Source: Maribacter arenosus
Lineage (GTDB): Bacteria; Bacteroidota; Bacteroidia; Flavobacteriales; Flavobacteriaceae
Assembly (NCBI RefSeq): GCF_014610845.1
Contig: NZ_JABTCG010000010.1
Location: 1 to 54,292, forward strand
Length of the DNA: 54,292 bases
Direction: 5' to 3'
The notes under the pieces were generated by a model. The model was not told the origin of the DNA and did no database searches. It worked only from the letters and a program-made list of their open reading frames with translations. Every line of letters begins with the position of its first letter. Position 1 is the stretch's first letter. A program made the position numbers and the translations under genes. Of this stretch, positions 53,502 to 54,292 are shown one piece after another.

Positions 53502-53576
53502 TGCCACCAAGGTGGCACCGGGCTTTCACCACTCGCTTTTTATAAGATGAAAAAATAGAAAGGCTATCTTATAAAA
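53502..53576. repeat. Two inverted repeats upstream of the rRNA promoter
   Basis: TGCCACC-AA-GGTGGCA (53,502-53,517) is followed by arms TTTTATAAGAT / ATCTTATAAAA (53,538-53,548 and 53,566-53,576). The stretch 53,387-53,690 carries no gene. Its local composition (GC-rich patch, then paired arms) looks like a small interspersed element. The remainder up to the rRNA promoter is featureless. Confidence 0.7.
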
Positions 53577-53693
53577 GAGCTCAAACAAAAGGTTCAATCC
53601 CTGACCCGATTTTTTTTTCACCGTCTGGGTTCTTGCTATTCAGGGGGTTATGAAAACTTTAGCAAAAAGGTTGCAAAAAAATCGATTTAGGTA

Positions 53694-53724
53694 TTGTGTA
53701 AAGAAAAAAACCATCTTATATTTG
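53694..53724 (+). promoter_or_regulatory. rRNA operon promoter
   Basis: TTG, 20 nt, TATATTTG on the plus strand, about 195 nt before the mature 16S end. The arrangement is identical to the tRNA-fMet promoter at the left edge. The leader that follows contains a CCGGG/CCCGG hairpin. Confidence 0.8.
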
Positions 53725-53918
53725 CACCCGCTTTGGGGCCATGGTCTTGGGGTTCGATCGCCGGGGGATTTATCCCGGTAGTCGTTTGAAGTTCATTGGA
53801 ATATTGTAAAGACAGCGTATTTGGTGCATATTTCGTGCATCATATATATAAGAATTTGAATCGAGAGACGGGGCCGGGAAGGCTATTTCGGTCGTTGGTG
53901 GAATATATTTAAGAATCA

Positions 53919-54292
53919 ACGATGAAGAGTTTGATCCTGGCTCAGGATGAACGCTAGCGGCAGGCCTAACACATGCAAGTCGAGGGGCAGCATGGATTGC
54001 TTGCAATCCGATGGCGACCGGCGCACGGGTGCGCACCGCGTATGGAACCTGCCTTTTGCAGGGGAATAGCCCAGGGAAACTTGGATTAATGCCCCGTAGT
54101 ACCATTATGCAGCATTGCATTTTGGTTAAAGCCTTCGGGCGGCAAGAGATGGCCATGCGTCCCATTAGCTTGATGGTAAGGTAACGGCTTACCATGGCTA
54201 CGATGGGTAGGGGCCCTGAGAGGGGGATCCCCCACACTGGTACTGAGACACGGACCAGACTCCTACGGGAGGCAGCAGTGAGGAATATTGGA
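53919..54292 (+). rRNA. 16S ribosomal RNA, 5' part (cut by window end)
   Basis: The universal 5' sequence GATGAAGAGTTTGATCCTGG, GATGAACGCTAGCGGCAGGC and, near the edge, CTCCTACGGGAGGCAGCAG are present. The mature 5' end is placed by analogy with E. coli numbering and may be off by a few bases. Only about the first quarter lies in the window. The bases GGCAGGCCTAACACATGCAAGTCGAG are Bacteroidota-like (split by position). An open frame on the opposite strand here is an artefact. Confidence 0.98.

Noticed and set aside
53770-54237. 155-codon open frame on the minus strand
   Set aside because: It lies inside the rRNA leader and the 16S gene; the stretch is explained by rRNA.

Overview
The window comes from a member of the Bacteroidota, almost certainly a flavobacterium (Flavobacteriaceae). 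The signs are AT-rich DNA, promoters of the TTG/TAnnTTTG type, few Shine-Dalgarno sequences, many SPII lipoproteins, and families typical of the group (GSCFA, DUF4230, DUF4136, DUF5522, DUF5018, Porin_10-like, the TPM/LemA operon). The 16S rRNA gene at the right edge has a Bacteroidota-like sequence. I see no CRISPR array, prophage, transposase or integrase.

Layout. Positions 1-600: tRNA-Arg(TCT) and initiator tRNA-Met on the minus strand, with two 106-bp tandem units lying between the tRNA-Met promoter and its gene. 0.6-11 kb: housekeeping genes (Na+/amino-acid symporter, era, der, alaS) around a minus-strand envelope operon (M23 peptidase, MerR, LemA, two TPM proteins) and a 16-copy 7-bp repeat. 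11-27 kb: GSCFA and DUF4230 proteins, aromatic amino acid hydroxylase, a PLP enzyme / glucosaminidase / hemL operon, an SLC13 transporter, lysS, a short YqaE/Pmp3 gene, a lipoprotein and lipB. There is a gene-poor stretch at 19.6-20.5 kb.

27.2-48 kb is the unusual part. Five consecutive secreted lipoproteins (three with collagen-like Gly-X-Y stretches, one with leucine-rich repeats, one Kelch-like) are read leftwards, and most have their own terminator. Next to them, read rightwards, are an ECF-type sigma factor and a membrane-anchored TPR protein with an anti-sigma-like layout. Tail to tail with these is a 920-aa TPR-CHAT (caspase-like) protein with a signal peptide and a C-terminal membrane anchor. 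Further envelope genes follow: two OmpA-domain proteins, a DUF11 protein, two small paralogous proteins and several unrecognised ones. Ten sites across this region share a two-part element with constant spacing, GTTAACCT-N15-ATTAAAG. It lies upstream of the five lipoproteins, the CHAT gene, three envelope genes or operons, and at the start of the sigma gene itself. I read this as a candidate autoregulated ECF sigma regulon controlling surface proteins, with a periplasmic caspase-like protein as a possible signal transducer. The element and gene layout are seen in the sequence; the regulatory circuit is inference.

48-54.3 kb: a large lipoprotein gene, rnhB, a putative porin, then an rRNA promoter of the same build as the tRNA promoter (TTG-N20-TATATTTG) and the first part of 16S rRNA, cut by the window end.
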